Counted from the first letter of the stretch, positions 31,628 through 42,176 are shown. The stretch is 64,000 bases of DNA from Pedobacter soli (GCF_900101435.1 NZ_FMZH01000002.1:124001-188000); one strand, 5' to 3'. The notes: a model not told the origin generated them from the letters alone. Translations and numbers: made by a program.

Positions 31628-31838
31628 CTCTCTGTGAAAGTTCAATGTGCTCTGTGGTTAAAATTTAGGCAAATTGATGCATAATCGTATGAATGCTTTT
31701 TGTATCAAATTCTTTTTGCACTGAATTATCACAAAAATAATCTGTTTTCTCTGTGCGAACTCAATGCACTCTGTGGTTAAAGAACTTAAATAATTCTGTT
31801 TTTTCATTGTAAAACTTTGAGCCTTTTGTGGTTAAACT
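31628..31838. repeat. Tandem CTCTGTG...CTCTGTGGTTAAA repeats after the GxxExxY gene
   Basis: Three imperfect copies of a unit of about 35 bases (31628-31663, 31749-31782, 31804-31838), of the form CTCTGTG, a short AT-rich piece with TCAATG, then CTCTGTGGTTAAA. The third is the most worn. This 243-base gap has no gene. Confidence 0.65.
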
Positions 31839-31862
31839 TTAAAAATAATTATATTAGCATCT

Positions 31863-32471
31863 GTGGAGAAAGTTAAAGTTTTAGCGCAATACATGCCTGC
31901 CGAGGCCGCCCCGCTAATTGCCAAGTGGATAGATTATTTTCAATGTGAATTTAAGATCGCTAAAACCCGTTCCACTAAACTTGGAGATTACCGCCATCCT
32001 TTTCGCGATAAAGGTCATCGCATTTCAGTTAATTTTAATCTCAACCATTACGCTTTTCTGGTAACCACGGTGCACGAATTTGCACATTTGTTAACCTGGA
32101 ATGATTTTAAGAATAAGGTAAAGCCACATGGGACCGAATGGAAAAAAAACTTTCAACGTATGATGGTGCCCTTTTTTGATATGAATATCTTTCCCGATGA
32201 TATTCATAAAGCGATAGATAACTACATGTCGAACCCTGCTGCTTCGAGCTGTTCAGATTTACATTTATCACGTGCCTTAAAAAAATACGATGCTGATACA
32301 ACCGGTACCTTGCATGTGGAGCAATTGCCTGTAAATGCCAACTTCAAAATCAAGGATGGCCGCCGTTTTACCAAAGGCGAGCGCATCAGAAAACGTTACC
32401 GCTGTGTGTGCTTAGATGATAAACGGGTTTACTTGTTTAATCCGCTTGCAGAGGTGTTTTTGTTAGAATAA
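31863..32471 (+). CDS. SprT-like zinc metalloprotease domain protein
   Basis: 202 residues, GTG start at 31863. The zinc motif HEFAH is at 71-75, inside VTTVHEFAHLLTW; this is the SprT/Spartan-like HExxH signature (relatives cleave DNA-protein crosslinks). The C-terminal part, KGERIRKRYRCVCLDDKRVYLF, would be the usual zinc-ribbon region, but only two cysteines are visible, so the ribbon is not complete. Its unit follows the GxxExxY repeats. Confidence 0.82.
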   Translation: MEKVKVLAQYMPAEAAPLIAKWIDYFQCEFKIAKTRSTKLGDYRHPFRDKGHRISVNFNLNHYAFLVTTVHEFAHLLTWNDFKNKVKPHGTEWKKNFQRMMVPFFDMNIFPDDIHKAIDNYMSNPAASSCSDLHLSRALKKYDADTTGTLHVEQLPVNANFKIKDGRRFTKGERIRKRYRCVCLDDKRVYLFNPLAEVFLLE

Positions 32472-32560
32472 TTTATTATTAGCGTCCTGCTGAACTTGTT
32501 TCAACATCTCTTTAAGTTTTTTACTTAACTTTTCACTACAGATCAGCGTATTTGATGATA

Positions 32561-34198
32561 TTAAATCAACCTAAACTCATCACCATCAAACAAACCTTTA
32601 TCGCTTAGTTTCAGGTGTGGAATAACCAAAAGCGCCATAAAAGAAAGCGTCATAAAAGGAGCGAGGAGGGTTGAACCCAAATCTTTTGCAAATCGATCGA
32701 TAGTAGTATAACACGTGGCAACCTCGTAACCATTGTGGTTACTCATTAAGCCAGCCACAGGCAGCGGCAGCACTTCTTCTTTTCCATTGCCTAAAGCGAC
32801 AACACCACCGGTTTCCTTTATCACCAGGTTTACCGCTTCGCAAATACTTTTATCATCAACACCCACTGCAATGATATTGTGACTATCATGCGCAACACTT
32901 GATGCAATCGCTCCCTGTTTTAAGCCAAAGTTTTTAACAAAGGAAATAGCTATTGGAGCATCTTGATAGCGGTTAACCACCACCATTTTAAGTATGTCGT
33001 TCGCTACATCGCTTATGATATTGCCATTTTCAATCTTGGGCTTTGCCTGTATTTTATTGGTAATGAGCTGACCATCCAAGGCTTCAATAACGGGGATTTC
33101 TTGCTGATTGGTGTATTCCAATATAAAATCTGCTTCTTTTTTGGGGCTGCAATCAAAATGGTTAATCGATTCTTTACCGGCCACATGATTGATCCAATTA
33201 CCTACCATTTTGCCGTTTTCTGCTAATAAAAGCCCATTGATATAGGTTTGTTTTACCTTAAAATTAACAAGATCTTCCACCACAATAAAATCGGCATCAT
33301 CGTTTACCTGTAAAGCACCAACTTCCAGTTTATAGTGTAATATAGGATTAATGCATGCTGCTCTTAGTACTTTAAAAACGTCGATTCCCTTAGCTACGGC
33401 CCTCGCGCAAACTTCGTTAACGTGGCTTTCTACTAAACTATCAGGGTGTTTATCATCACTGCAAAACATCATCATTTTGGGCCAGTCGTGAAGTAAATGA
33501 ATTAAAGCCTCGAAGTTTTTGGCTGCACTGCCTTCGCGGATCAATATTTTCATGCCACGTTGCAGTTTATCCAGCGCTTCTTCTGCAGTAAAACATTCGT
33601 GGTCAGTAGAAATACCCGCGTCGATATATTTTTGAGCCGCATCGCCACGTAAGCCTGGTGCGTGCCCGTCAACAGGTTTACCGAGCTGGTGGGCAGCTGC
33701 AATCTTTTTTAAAACTTCTTCATCTTTGTATAGCACCCCTGGGAAGTTCATCATTTCACTGAGGTATTTAATTTCAGGACGTTCTAACAGAGCTTTAACA
33801 TCATCGTGGTTTAAGGCTGCACCAGCGGTTTCGAAAACAGTAGCCGGAACGCAGCTTGGTGCCCCGAAATTGAATTTAAAGGGTACAGTATTTCCGTTTT
33901 CGATCATAAACTCAACACCTTCCATACCACAAACATTGGCAATTTCGTGCGGATCGCTGATGGTGGCCACCGTACCATGCACTACAGCCAGCCGGGCAAA
34001 TTCGCTCGGAATTAGCATACTGCTTTCGATGTGTACATGACTATCGATAAAACCCGGAGTAATGAAAGGGCTGCCTGGGCGTTCTTCTGAAATTTTGGTA
34101 ATCGATTTTATTTTTCCGGTTTCAACCGTTATTTCGCCGAAAAAAATATTTCGTTTTAAAATATTGACGATGTTTCCTTCGACTTTGAATGTGCCCAT
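32561..34198 (-). CDS. ade: Adenine deaminase
   Basis: Converts adenine to hypoxanthine and ammonia for purine salvage; an amidohydrolase-superfamily metalloenzyme. 545 residues, close to the usual family length. [11 protein letters not shown] (51-60) gives the HxH metal ligands at 54 and 56, and [16 protein letters not shown] and FCSDDKHPD supply the remaining His/Asp ligands. Gene by itself, minus strand, with an AT-rich 95-base spacer to the E1 gene. Confidence 0.94.
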   Translation of the reverse strand: MGTFKVEGNIVNILKRNIFFGEITVETGKIKSITKISEERPGSPFITPGFIDSHVHIESSMLIPSEFARLAVVHGTVATISDPHEIANVCGMEGVEFMIENGNTVPFKFNFGAPSCVPATVFETAGAALNHDDVKALLERPEIKYLSEMMNFPGVLYKDEEVLKKIAAAHQLGKPVDGHAPGLRGDAAQKYIDAGISTDHECFTAEEALDKLQRGMKILIREGSAAKNFEALIHLLHDWPKMMMFCSDDKHPDSLVESHVNEVCARAVAKGIDVFKVLRAACINPILHYKLEVGALQVNDDADFIVVEDLVNFKVKQTYINGLLLAENGKMVGNWINHVAGKESINHFDCSPKKEADFILEYTNQQEIPVIEALDGQLITNKIQAKPKIENGNIISDVANDILKMVVVNRYQDAPIAISFVKNFGLKQGAIASSVAHDSHNIIAVGVDDKSICEAVNLVIKETGGVVALGNGKEEVLPLPVAGLMSNHNGYEVATCYTTIDRFAKDLGSTLLAPFMTLSFMALLVIPHLKLSDKGLFDGDEFRLI

Positions 34199-34293
34199 TT
34201 CTTTATGTTTAACTAATTAATTGTATCAATGGGTTAACTGTTAGATCAACTTACAATTAACCAATTTAAACCGTTTATACGATTAACCCTCTT

Positions 34294-36270
34294 TTAGTAT
34301 TTTAATAATTTATCAATTGTTGCTGCCAGCCTGGCTTTAGCTAAAAAGTCATCTTCGAGCACCTTGCTCATCGGGATGGCGGTATCTAAACTGGCGCAAC
34401 GCATTACAGGTGCATCCAGGTAATGGAAAAGATGCTCTCCAATCCAGGCCGAAATTTCAGCGCCGAAACCATTGGTCAGGGTATCTTCGTGTAAAATCAG
34501 CACCCGACCGGTAGCTTTTACAGCTTCTTCTACCGTTTCCTGATCCCAGGGCCGGAGTGTACGCAGATCAACCAGAGTTGCTTCTTGTTCAGGGTGATTG
34601 TTTAGATATTCCAAAGCCCAATGTACGCCTAAACCATAGGTGATAATCGTAAACTGGCTACCTGTTTTTAAGGTAACCGCTTTTCCTATTTCGGTGGTAT
34701 AATAACCATCAGGTACTGCCGCAGTTAAACTTCTGTACAGGTATTTGTGTTCAAAATAGATTACCGGGTTGGGATCGGCAATGGCGGCTAAAAGCAAGCC
34801 CTTGGCATCATCTGGAAATGCAGGATAAACAATTTTTAAGCCTGGTGTTTTGGTAAACCAGGCCTCATTGCTTTGCGAGTGGAAAGGACCGGCGCCCGTT
34901 CCGGCACCTGTAGGCATGCGTACTACAACATCGGCTTTCTCGCCCCAACGGTAATGTGTTTTGGCCAAATTGTTTACAATCTGGTTAAAGCCAACACTTA
35001 CAAAATCTGCAAACTGCATTTCTACAACAGCTTTATATCCATTTATAGAAAGGCCTAAACCCGCACCTACAATCGCCGATTCGCAAATAGGGGTGTTACG
35101 CACCCGGCCTTTGCCATATTTAGTCATAAAGCCATCCGTAATTTTAAAGGCACCACCATAATCGGCAATATCCTGCCCCATTAAAACCAGATTAGGATAT
35201 TTTTCCATAGCGAGATCGAGTGCATCGCTAATGGCATCTAAATATCTTTTTTCAGTAGTAGCCTCGCCCGGTTGAATGATTTCGGATTCGTAAGGGAAAT
35301 ACATATCCGTTTCTTCCTGAACAGTATTTGGAATAGGCTCTGGCTCTTCAAAAGCTTCTTCTACAGCTATTTCAATATCTTTTTTAAACTGGATTTTAAT
35401 ATCGGTGATGGTATCGGTAGTTAAAATGCCTTGTTCAATTAAATATGCTTCGTAATTGTTTAACGGATCTTTCTTTTCCCATTCATCGAACATTTCTTGC
35501 GGTACATATTTGGTGCCTGATGCCTCTTCGTGGCCACGCATCCTGAAAGTCATGCACTCTACCAAAACAGGTCTTGGGTCTTTTCTGATTTCCATGGCCA
35601 GCTGATTAATGGTATCATAGACTTCAAGAATATTATTGCCGTCTATTTGCCAGCCTTCAATGCCATAACCAATGGCTTTATCAACCAGGTTTTTGCATCT
35701 GTACTGTTCTGCTTTTGGGGTTGACAGCCCGTAACCATTATTCTCGATTAAAAAGATGACCGGAAGGCCCCAAACAGCTGCAACATTTATCGCTTCGTGA
35801 AAATCGCCTTCACTGGTTGCACCTTCACCGGTATAAACCAGGGTAGCATGTTGTTTATTAGCAAGTAAATCAGCTAAGGCAATGCCATCGGCAAGAGCCA
35901 TTTGCGGACCGAGGTGGGAGATCATCCCCACAATTTTATAATCTTGTGTGCCAAAATGAAAGGAGCGGTCGCGGCCTTTGGTAAAGCCGGTTAACTTGCC
36001 CTGCCATTGGGCCATTAATTTCTTTAGCGGAATATTACGTGAGGTAAAAACACCTAAATTACGGTGCATGGGTAAAATGTATTCCTCAGGCTGCATGGCC
36101 ATTGTACTGCCAACAGCAATGGCTTCTTGTCCAATACCCGAAAACCATTTGCCTATGCGCCCCTGGCGTAACAATATGAGCATTTTATCCTCCACCATCC
36201 GGGGATAAAGCAGCTTTTTGTATAAATTCAGTAAGAATTCGTCGTCTTTATCTCTTCGGTTGAAATGCAT
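34294..36270 (-). CDS. 2-oxoacid dehydrogenase E1, alpha and beta fused
   Basis: 658 residues, a fusion of the alpha (about 1-330) and beta (about 345-658) chains of a thiamine-diphosphate E1 component. The alpha half has the ThDP motif GEGATSEGDFHEAINVAAVWG...ENNGYG; the beta half has LMGQDIADYGGAFKIT and the ESAIVGAGLGLSINGYK strand. Best match by eye is branched-chain 2-oxoisovalerate dehydrogenase of the fused type common in Bacteroidota; pyruvate-type is possible. E2 and E3 are not in the window. It is 28 bases from the upstream LutB-like gene. Confidence 0.92.
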   Translation of the reverse strand: MHFNRRDKDDEFLLNLYKKLLYPRMVEDKMLILLRQGRIGKWFSGIGQEAIAVGSTMAMQPEEYILPMHRNLGVFTSRNIPLKKLMAQWQGKLTGFTKGRDRSFHFGTQDYKIVGMISHLGPQMALADGIALADLLANKQHATLVYTGEGATSEGDFHEAINVAAVWGLPVIFLIENNGYGLSTPKAEQYRCKNLVDKAIGYGIEGWQIDGNNILEVYDTINQLAMEIRKDPRPVLVECMTFRMRGHEEASGTKYVPQEMFDEWEKKDPLNNYEAYLIEQGILTTDTITDIKIQFKKDIEIAVEEAFEEPEPIPNTVQEETDMYFPYESEIIQPGEATTEKRYLDAISDALDLAMEKYPNLVLMGQDIADYGGAFKITDGFMTKYGKGRVRNTPICESAIVGAGLGLSINGYKAVVEMQFADFVSVGFNQIVNNLAKTHYRWGEKADVVVRMPTGAGTGAGPFHSQSNEAWFTKTPGLKIVYPAFPDDAKGLLLAAIADPNPVIYFEHKYLYRSLTAAVPDGYYTTEIGKAVTLKTGSQFTIITYGLGVHWALEYLNNHPEQEATLVDLRTLRPWDQETVEEAVKATGRVLILHEDTLTNGFGAEISAWIGEHLFHYLDAPVMRCASLDTAIPMSKVLEDDFLAKARLAATIDKLLKY

Positions 36271-36298
36271 ATTTGGTTGTTTGGCTAATGGTTTCTGA

Positions 36299-37693
36299 TT
36301 AAGATTCCCGGTTCTTTTTCATCTCCTCAAACTGCTTTGCAAAAGATTTATCGGCAACTTTTGGCATCTCGCGGTATTTGCCCCAACTCTTTTTGAAGAA
36401 GGTTTTGAGCATAAAGTTTTTAAATTTTCCACCAAAGAAATCCATCCATTTGCGTTTTTGCATCATCCTGTTAAACATGCTCCAGCCCATTTCTTCCTTT
36501 TTCCCATTTTCATGGCCTGCTGCAGCATCCCTACGGTTGAGCAACAACATTTTATGGATATCGATTTTTACAGGACAAACCTCCGAGCATTTTCCGCAGA
36601 GACTGGAAGCATAGCTTAAATGCTTAAACTCTTCCATGCCTTTTAAATGCGGGGTAATTACAGAGCCAATCGGGCCACTGTATGTGGTGTTATAGGTGTG
36701 CCCGCCAATATTTTTATATACAGGGCAAGCATTTAGGCAAGCACCACAACGAATGCAGTACAAGCCCTGTCGCTGGTCTTTTTGCGCCAGTAAATTGGTA
36801 CGGCCATTATCCAGCAGGATAACATACATTTCTTCTGGGCCATCCGTTTCGTTTGGCTGACGCGGACCGCTCAGGATACTATTGTAAACCGTCAAATTTT
36901 GTCCGGTACCGTGTGATGCCAGTAAAGGCCAGAACAGATCCAGGTCGGCCATAGAAGGAATTACCTTTTCGATACCAACAATGGCAATGTGTATTTTGGG
37001 GAAAGTAGTGCTTAACCTGGCATTGCCTTCATTTTCGGTGATAGCAATACTTCCCGTATCGGCAATCAGGAAATTACCACCACTGATACCGATATCGGCA
37101 TTTAAATATTTATCTCTGAGTAGTTCCCTTGCTTTTTGCACCAGCTGCGGTGGTGTGGCATCAAGCGGGGTTCCAAATTTATCGTGAAATAACTGTGCAA
37201 TATCAGTAGCACTTAAGTGCATGGCGGGGGTAACAATGTGGTAGGGTGCCTGACCCAATAACTGAACAATGTATTCGCCCAGATCACTTTCCAGCGATTC
37301 GATATTGTTCTGCTCCAAAAAATAGTTCAGGTGGATTTCTTCAGTCGTCATCGATTTAGATTTGATGACCGTTTTCCCATTGTTTCTTTTAATGATATTG
37401 AGGATTTCCTGCTGAGCTTCTGCCGCATCGTTGGCCCATATTACTTTACCACCTCGGCGCTGAAAGTTCGATTCGAACTCAGGTAAGAACTTGTCGAGGT
37501 TTTCCATTACACGCCATTTAATTACATGGGCCTTTTTTTTAGAAGCTTCGAGATTTTCGAATTTCGATAAGCCGCGTTCAACTGCCGCATTGTATTTACC
37601 AATATTGTAATTTATGGTTTTACGGTGCGGTAAATCGAAAGCTTTCTCATCAGACTTCTCTAAAAATTCCTCGGCAGTTTTCATCAATGGCAA
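36299..37693 (-). CDS. lutB: LutB-like LUD-domain iron-sulfur protein
   Basis: 464 residues. A LUD (lactate utilisation) domain at the N-terminus (about 60-290) is followed by two 4Fe-4S clusters, CIRCGACLNACPVYK and CGKCSEVCPVKIDI, and a tail. LutB works with LutA and LutC in L-lactate oxidation, but neither is next to it here, only the fused E1 gene 28 bases downstream. So the electron-transfer partner is uncertain. Confidence 0.9.
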   Translation of the reverse strand: MPLMKTAEEFLEKSDEKAFDLPHRKTINYNIGKYNAAVERGLSKFENLEASKKKAHVIKWRVMENLDKFLPEFESNFQRRGGKVIWANDAAEAQQEILNIIKRNNGKTVIKSKSMTTEEIHLNYFLEQNNIESLESDLGEYIVQLLGQAPYHIVTPAMHLSATDIAQLFHDKFGTPLDATPPQLVQKARELLRDKYLNADIGISGGNFLIADTGSIAITENEGNARLSTTFPKIHIAIVGIEKVIPSMADLDLFWPLLASHGTGQNLTVYNSILSGPRQPNETDGPEEMYVILLDNGRTNLLAQKDQRQGLYCIRCGACLNACPVYKNIGGHTYNTTYSGPIGSVITPHLKGMEEFKHLSYASSLCGKCSEVCPVKIDIHKMLLLNRRDAAAGHENGKKEEMGWSMFNRMMQKRKWMDFFGGKFKNFMLKTFFKKSWGKYREMPKVADKSFAKQFEEMKKNRES

Positions 37694-37796
37694 TTTATAT
37701 AGGGGTAACGAAGAATAGCTGCTTTTAGTTCAGGCTACGCTGTTAAAAACCAAAGATATGAATTTATGCAGGCACCAAAAGTAATGTGCATAAAAA

Positions 37797-37819
37797 AGCC
37801 CCAACATTTCGTTGAGGCT
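37797..37819 (-). terminator. Terminator after the M28 peptidase gene
   Basis: On the minus strand AGCCTCAAC (37819-37811) pairs with GTTGGGGCT (37805-37797), 9 bp with one G-U, and is followed by a run of T (37796-37792). It lies 15 bases after the peptidase stop. Confidence 0.85.
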
Positions 37820-37833
37820 GAGTATTTTGAATA

Positions 37834-39468
37834 TTATTTCTTCGGATTTCCTTTTCCGTCCATGTCTACTACCGGGCGTTTAGCTCTGTTGGCAAGCTCC
37901 CATGCAGTGAAATAGGTTAATTTTGCCCTTTTTGCCAGGAGCGGGAAGTTGATTTTGCTTACTTCATCGCCAGGTTTGTGGTAATCCTGTTGTAACATTC
38001 CATCGTAATAGAAAATAATCGGAATACCTAATTTAGCAAAGTTATAGTGGTCTGAGCGGTAATAAATCTGCTCAGGATCTTTTGGATCATCGTATTTATA
38101 ATCCAGTTTCATTTTGGTATAAGTGGCATTTACCTGCTCACTGATGTTAGCCAGATCACTGCTTAACATTTTCGAGCCTACAGAGTAAATGTAGTTTGCC
38201 GAATCTGGCTTACCCAGGTATTCTTCACCTGTACGGCCAATCATATCGGTGTTTAAATCGGCAATAGTATTGGCAACAGGGAAAACAGGATGCTCAGAGT
38301 ACCATTCAGAACCCCAAAGCCCTTTTTCTTCACCAACAACAGTCATAAATAAAATACTGCGTTTAGGACCTTTACCTGCCTTTTTAGCATCGGTAAATGC
38401 TTTTGCCATCAATAAAACACCGGTAGTTCCAGATCCGTCATCATCTGCGCCATTGTTTATTTTATCCGAACCTGGAGCATCGGGAGTAATACCAATATGA
38501 TCGTAGTGACCAGTAAGGATCAAAACTTCTTTTTTAAGTACCGGATCAGAACCTTCTAAGTAACCCAAAACGTTTTCGCACCTAACTGATGCTTCGTTTT
38601 TGGCTGCACTTGCAGAAAAAGGAACGTTTAATACCTGTGAAGCAGGTGCCTGGCTTTCTACTATTTTTTTCTGTAAATCGGCGGCAGTTGTATTTGCTCC
38701 TTTTAATAAATCGTTTGCAACTGCTGTAGAAATCGAAATGCGCGGGATATCATTTTGTTTTTGGGCTTCGATCGCTGCATTGGTTTTTACCATTACCCTG
38801 CCTTTGTTTTGGGCCTGCTTGGTATTCTCTGTAATCCTGTCTACCATAGGATCAATCAGAATGATGGCCTTTACGTTGTTCTCAGCAAAATATTTCGCAC
38901 GTGTTTCGAGCATGGCACGGTAAGCTGCCCTGTCAATTCTGGTGCCTGGCTTTATAGTTGGATCACCGGCACTGAACATCATTACCACTTTTCCTTTAAT
39001 GTCGGTTCCGTTAAAGTCGTTATAGTTGTCTTTTTTAACACCGTAACCGACAAATACAATCTGATCGGTAGAAAAAGTAAAACCGTTATCGCTGATTAAG
39101 CTTGGCGACACGATATAATCTTTCTGGTATTCTTTCGGCTGACCGTTAACGGTTACATGGCTTTCTTTTAAAGTAACATTTACCAGGTTAATTTTCTGGA
39201 AATAGCTACCATCAACCGGACCTTTTAAGCCGATAGATTTAAAATAATCGCGAATATAATCGGCGGCCATCCAGGCCCCTTTGGTTCCTGTTTCACGACC
39301 TTCGTATTCATCAGATGCCAAAACAGAAAGGTGCTTGTAGGCATTATCAGGATTAATGGCCTTGCTAAACTTGATAGCGTCTTTATTGGCCGGTAGTGGT
39401 TTAATCTGACCAAAACAACTTGCCGTAACAAGCGTAGCCAAACCAAGGGTTAAAAACTTTTTGTTCAT
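37834..39468 (-). CDS. M28-family zinc aminopeptidase, exported
   Basis: 544 residues with a signal peptide (MNKKFLTLGLATLVTASCFGQ). A PA-like insertion is seen at about 110-250, then the zinc site of family M28: HYDHIG, NNGADDDGSGTTG, EEKGLWGSEW, TDMIGR, and HYNFAKLGIPIIFY near the end, which supply the two-zinc ligands. It would cut amino-terminal residues from peptides in the periplasm or at the surface. It has its own terminator. Confidence 0.92.
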   Translation of the reverse strand: MNKKFLTLGLATLVTASCFGQIKPLPANKDAIKFSKAINPDNAYKHLSVLASDEYEGRETGTKGAWMAADYIRDYFKSIGLKGPVDGSYFQKINLVNVTLKESHVTVNGQPKEYQKDYIVSPSLISDNGFTFSTDQIVFVGYGVKKDNYNDFNGTDIKGKVVMMFSAGDPTIKPGTRIDRAAYRAMLETRAKYFAENNVKAIILIDPMVDRITENTKQAQNKGRVMVKTNAAIEAQKQNDIPRISISTAVANDLLKGANTTAADLQKKIVESQAPASQVLNVPFSASAAKNEASVRCENVLGYLEGSDPVLKKEVLILTGHYDHIGITPDAPGSDKINNGADDDGSGTTGVLLMAKAFTDAKKAGKGPKRSILFMTVVGEEKGLWGSEWYSEHPVFPVANTIADLNTDMIGRTGEEYLGKPDSANYIYSVGSKMLSSDLANISEQVNATYTKMKLDYKYDDPKDPEQIYYRSDHYNFAKLGIPIIFYYDGMLQQDYHKPGDEVSKINFPLLAKRAKLTYFTAWELANRAKRPVVDMDGKGNPKK

Positions 39469-39495
39469 TATGATAATAGTTAGTTGAGTTTCTGT

Positions 39496-39933
39496 TTAGC
39501 ACGAAATTTTTTCGACCCGGTTTTGGTGGCGACCGCCTTCAAATGCTGTAGTTAAAAAAGTTTCGGTAATTTTTTTTGCTTCATCTGCTGAAACAAAACG
39601 TGCCGGAATACACAATACATTTGCGTTATTGTGCTGACGTACCAAAGAGGCTACTTCGTTCTCCCAACATAAGCCTGCTCTAATGCCCTGATGTTTGTTG
39701 GCAGTAATGGCCACACCATTGGCCGAGCCGCAAAGTAAAATACCGTAAGTAAATTCTCCACTTTCAACAGCGTTAGCAACAGGATGCGCAAAATCAGGAT
39801 AATCAACTGAATCTGCACTATAAGGACCAAAATCCTTTACCTCGTAGGCTTGTAAAAAATCTTTTAATATTTCTTTGTATTCGAATCCGGCATGATCCGC
39901 GCCAATAGCAATTTTAATTTTTGTATCAGACAT
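39496..39933 (-). CDS. rpiB: Ribose-5-phosphate isomerase B
   Basis: Interconverts ribose-5-phosphate and ribulose-5-phosphate. 145 residues: IGADHAGFEYKEILKDFL (about 9-26), then LLCGSANGVAITANKHQGIRAGLC, which carries the RpiB catalytic Cys in CGSANG (65 or so). The length fits. It lies between the M28 peptidase and tatC. Confidence 0.95.
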   Translation of the reverse strand: MSDTKIKIAIGADHAGFEYKEILKDFLQAYEVKDFGPYSADSVDYPDFAHPVANAVESGEFTYGILLCGSANGVAITANKHQGIRAGLCWENEVASLVRQHNNANVLCIPARFVSADEAKKITETFLTTAFEGGRHQNRVEKISC

Positions 39934-39979
39934 TGTTCAAATGTATAGAGAATTATGAATTCTGTTCGTAATGTTTTTG

Positions 39980-40861
39980 TTAGTTAGCGTAGAATGCCGC
40001 TTCTGTCTTTTTCTTCTTTCTTTCAATGTAAGCTGAAACAAAAATGCTTAGCTCGTACAGTAAGAATAGCGGAGTAGCCACAATCAGCATCGTCATGATA
40101 TCTGGTGTAGGCGTTACAATAGCTGCGATAATTAAAATAATTACAGCAGCGTACCTTCTGCTTGCCCGCATCAGTTTCGGGGTCATTAATCCCAGCTTTG
40201 ATAAAATGAAAATGATTACCGGAAGCTCAAAAATAATACCTGTACCTAAAGTAAGTGTCGCAACTGATGAAAGGTAAGAATCGACAGTGAAAGTGTTTTT
40301 AATTTCTGTACTAACGGTATAGCCTGTTAAAAAGTTAACTGATAAAGGACAAACAACAAAATAGCCGAAAAGGATACCGATAACAAACAATACAGATGCA
40401 AAGAATACAAAACCGCTTGCAGATTTGCGCTCATTCTCGTGCAGGGCAGGTTTAACAAAGCGCCAGATTTCCCATAACAGATAAGGGAAGCCCACCACAA
40501 TACCGCACATAACACACACGTTTAACTGCAGGTTAAACTGACCTGCCATTTCGGTATTGATGATTTCGCCGTTAATTTTGGTGATACACATATCCTTGCC
40601 GAGCGAAGGAAAGTGCTCTACCAGTTTGCACATCATGCGGTAGGTCCAGAAATCGGGCTTTTTAGGTCCGAAAATAATTTTATCTAAAATTTCTTCATTG
40701 AAATAAAACGCGATACCCGTAAATACGGCAACTGCAATTACTGCTCTGATTAAATGTTTACGGAGTACGTCGAGATGATCGAAAAAAGACATTTCTGCCT
40801 CTAAGGTTGTACTCTTTTGCCCGATTGCTTTTGTAAGGGCTGTTTTTTTATTGTCGCTCAT
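39980..40861 (-). CDS. tatC: Sec-independent translocase subunit TatC
   Basis: 293 residues, six-helix inner-membrane protein that binds twin-arginine signal peptides. SFFDHLDVLRKHLIRAVIAV (about 24-43) is the conserved TatC N-terminal segment, and VGFPYLLWEIWRFVKPALHENERK (about 128-151) is the typical loop and helix. TatA is not in the window. It follows rpiB by 46 bases. Confidence 0.95.
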   Translation of the reverse strand: MSDNKKTALTKAIGQKSTTLEAEMSFFDHLDVLRKHLIRAVIAVAVFTGIAFYFNEEILDKIIFGPKKPDFWTYRMMCKLVEHFPSLGKDMCITKINGEIINTEMAGQFNLQLNVCVMCGIVVGFPYLLWEIWRFVKPALHENERKSASGFVFFASVLFVIGILFGYFVVCPLSVNFLTGYTVSTEIKNTFTVDSYLSSVATLTLGTGIIFELPVIIFILSKLGLMTPKLMRASRRYAAVIILIIAAIVTPTPDIMTMLIVATPLFLLYELSIFVSAYIERKKKKTEAAFYAN

Positions 40862-40872
40862 GTTGAAAACAA

Positions 40873-40904
40873 AAATACCATTCTATTTGAATAGAATGGT
40901 ATTT
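40873..40904 (-). terminator. Terminator after the LVIVD lipoprotein gene
   Basis: AAATACCATTCTAT (40904-40891 on the minus strand) pairs perfectly with ATAGAATGGTATTT (40886-40873) over a 4-base loop and is followed by TTG TTTTC. It would stop the gene at 40980, before tatC. Confidence 0.85.
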
Positions 40905-40979
40905 ACGTGTTAAATATAGAAATAGTTTATATTATTCTGAGAAATGACTGAAAAAATCGAACTCAGCCGTTGCAATAAT

Positions 40980-42176
40980 TTAAAGCTGCGCCTTAATTAT
41001 GCTCAATTGCTTTAAATTGGCTGCATTGGTGTAATTGAATTGATATACTCCATCTTCTCCTGTTACGATCAAAGATTTGGGGCCGGCGATAACATCAAAA
41101 CTTTTGATATTCTTTAAATGCTGCAACAGGTTGTCGCCTATTTTAGTTTTATTGGCAATGTTAAAACTCTTTATTCCGAAGTTGCCTTCGCATAAAAACA
41201 AATTATCTCCACTGGTGCTTAAACCATGCGGGTTTTGCATCGGATAAACTGCAAGCTGTTTCGGTTTGGCTGGATCTTCTATATCTACAACTTCCAATTG
41301 ATTGCTCGCTTGCCTGCAAGTGTTGCCCGTACGTAAGGTAACATAAGCGTATTTTCCTTGCACAACAACTGGGTCACAAGCAAAAATGTGGCTGTAAGTA
41401 GAAAGTTGAACCGGATTGGCAGGATCGGTGGCGCTAAAAATGTGCATGCCTCTATTGGTACCGATAAATAATTTATTTTCGTACGGGAAGATAGTTTCAA
41501 CACCCCAAGCTAAAGTAATAGCCTTTAAAAAGGTTGGATTCGATGCTGTTTTAACATCAAATAAACTCAGGTTATTTAATCCCACCGTGTACAAATAGTC
41601 GTTCATTAAGGTAAATCTGGCCATTGAGCCTCCTTGCCCCGAACCACCCTGCGATGAAGAATTACTGTAAGCATCATAATATATTTTATCCTTACTGGTC
41701 CGTTTTTTTACTATTGTGTCTTTATAAGTGTAAAGATACTTTTCAGAACCTGGACTATACAGTTGATTGAAAACATCTGTTAACCTTTTAACCTGCTTGA
41801 TATTGTTCATGTCCGACAGATCAAAAGCAAGTAAATCAATAAAATTATCGGCGTAGAGGATATTGTTGTGGATCGCTAAATCTACGTTTCCCGGAATTTT
41901 CAGAAAAGCCACATTTACCGGCGCATTCGGATTAGCATTGTTGTAGATGTGGATACCTTCATTAGGTTCGTTGATAAAAAGGTAATCGTTGTAAATGTAG
42001 ATTTTGCCAGTCCTTTTGGCGGGAGTGGCTTTGGTTATTCCCGTAGGCAAGGCCCTCATTTCCTTAACGGAAATCATTTTTACAATTTGGATGGTTTCAT
42101 ACTCGTCTTTTTTGCAGGAAGTAAATACAGCAAAAGCAAGTACGAAAAGGATGACGTTAATTAGATTTTTTTTCAT
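40980..42176 (-). CDS. LVIVD-repeat lipoprotein
   Basis: 398 residues with a lipobox in LAFAVFTSCKKDE (Cys at about 21). The rest is repeated blades with (L/V)xxVD, for example QLEVVDIEDPAKPKQLAVYP, and SLFDVKTASNPTFLKAIT. It is a surface or periplasmic propeller, often with unknown function in Bacteroidota. No operon partner is clear. Confidence 0.85.
   Translation of the reverse strand: MKKNLINVILFVLAFAVFTSCKKDEYETIQIVKMISVKEMRALPTGITKATPAKRTGKIYIYNDYLFINEPNEGIHIYNNANPNAPVNVAFLKIPGNVDLAIHNNILYADNFIDLLAFDLSDMNNIKQVKRLTDVFNQLYSPGSEKYLYTYKDTIVKKRTSKDKIYYDAYSNSSSQGGSGQGGSMARFTLMNDYLYTVGLNNLSLFDVKTASNPTFLKAITLAWGVETIFPYENKLFIGTNRGMHIFSATDPANPVQLSTYSHIFACDPVVVQGKYAYVTLRTGNTCRQASNQLEVVDIEDPAKPKQLAVYPMQNPHGLSTSGDNLFLCEGNFGIKSFNIANKTKIGDNLLQHLKNIKSFDVIAGPKSLIVTGEDGVYQFNYTNAANLKQLSIIKAQL

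Noticed and set aside
32107..32301. Minus-strand ORF within the SprT-like gene
   Set aside because: Antisense shadow of a gene with a clear HEFAH motif.
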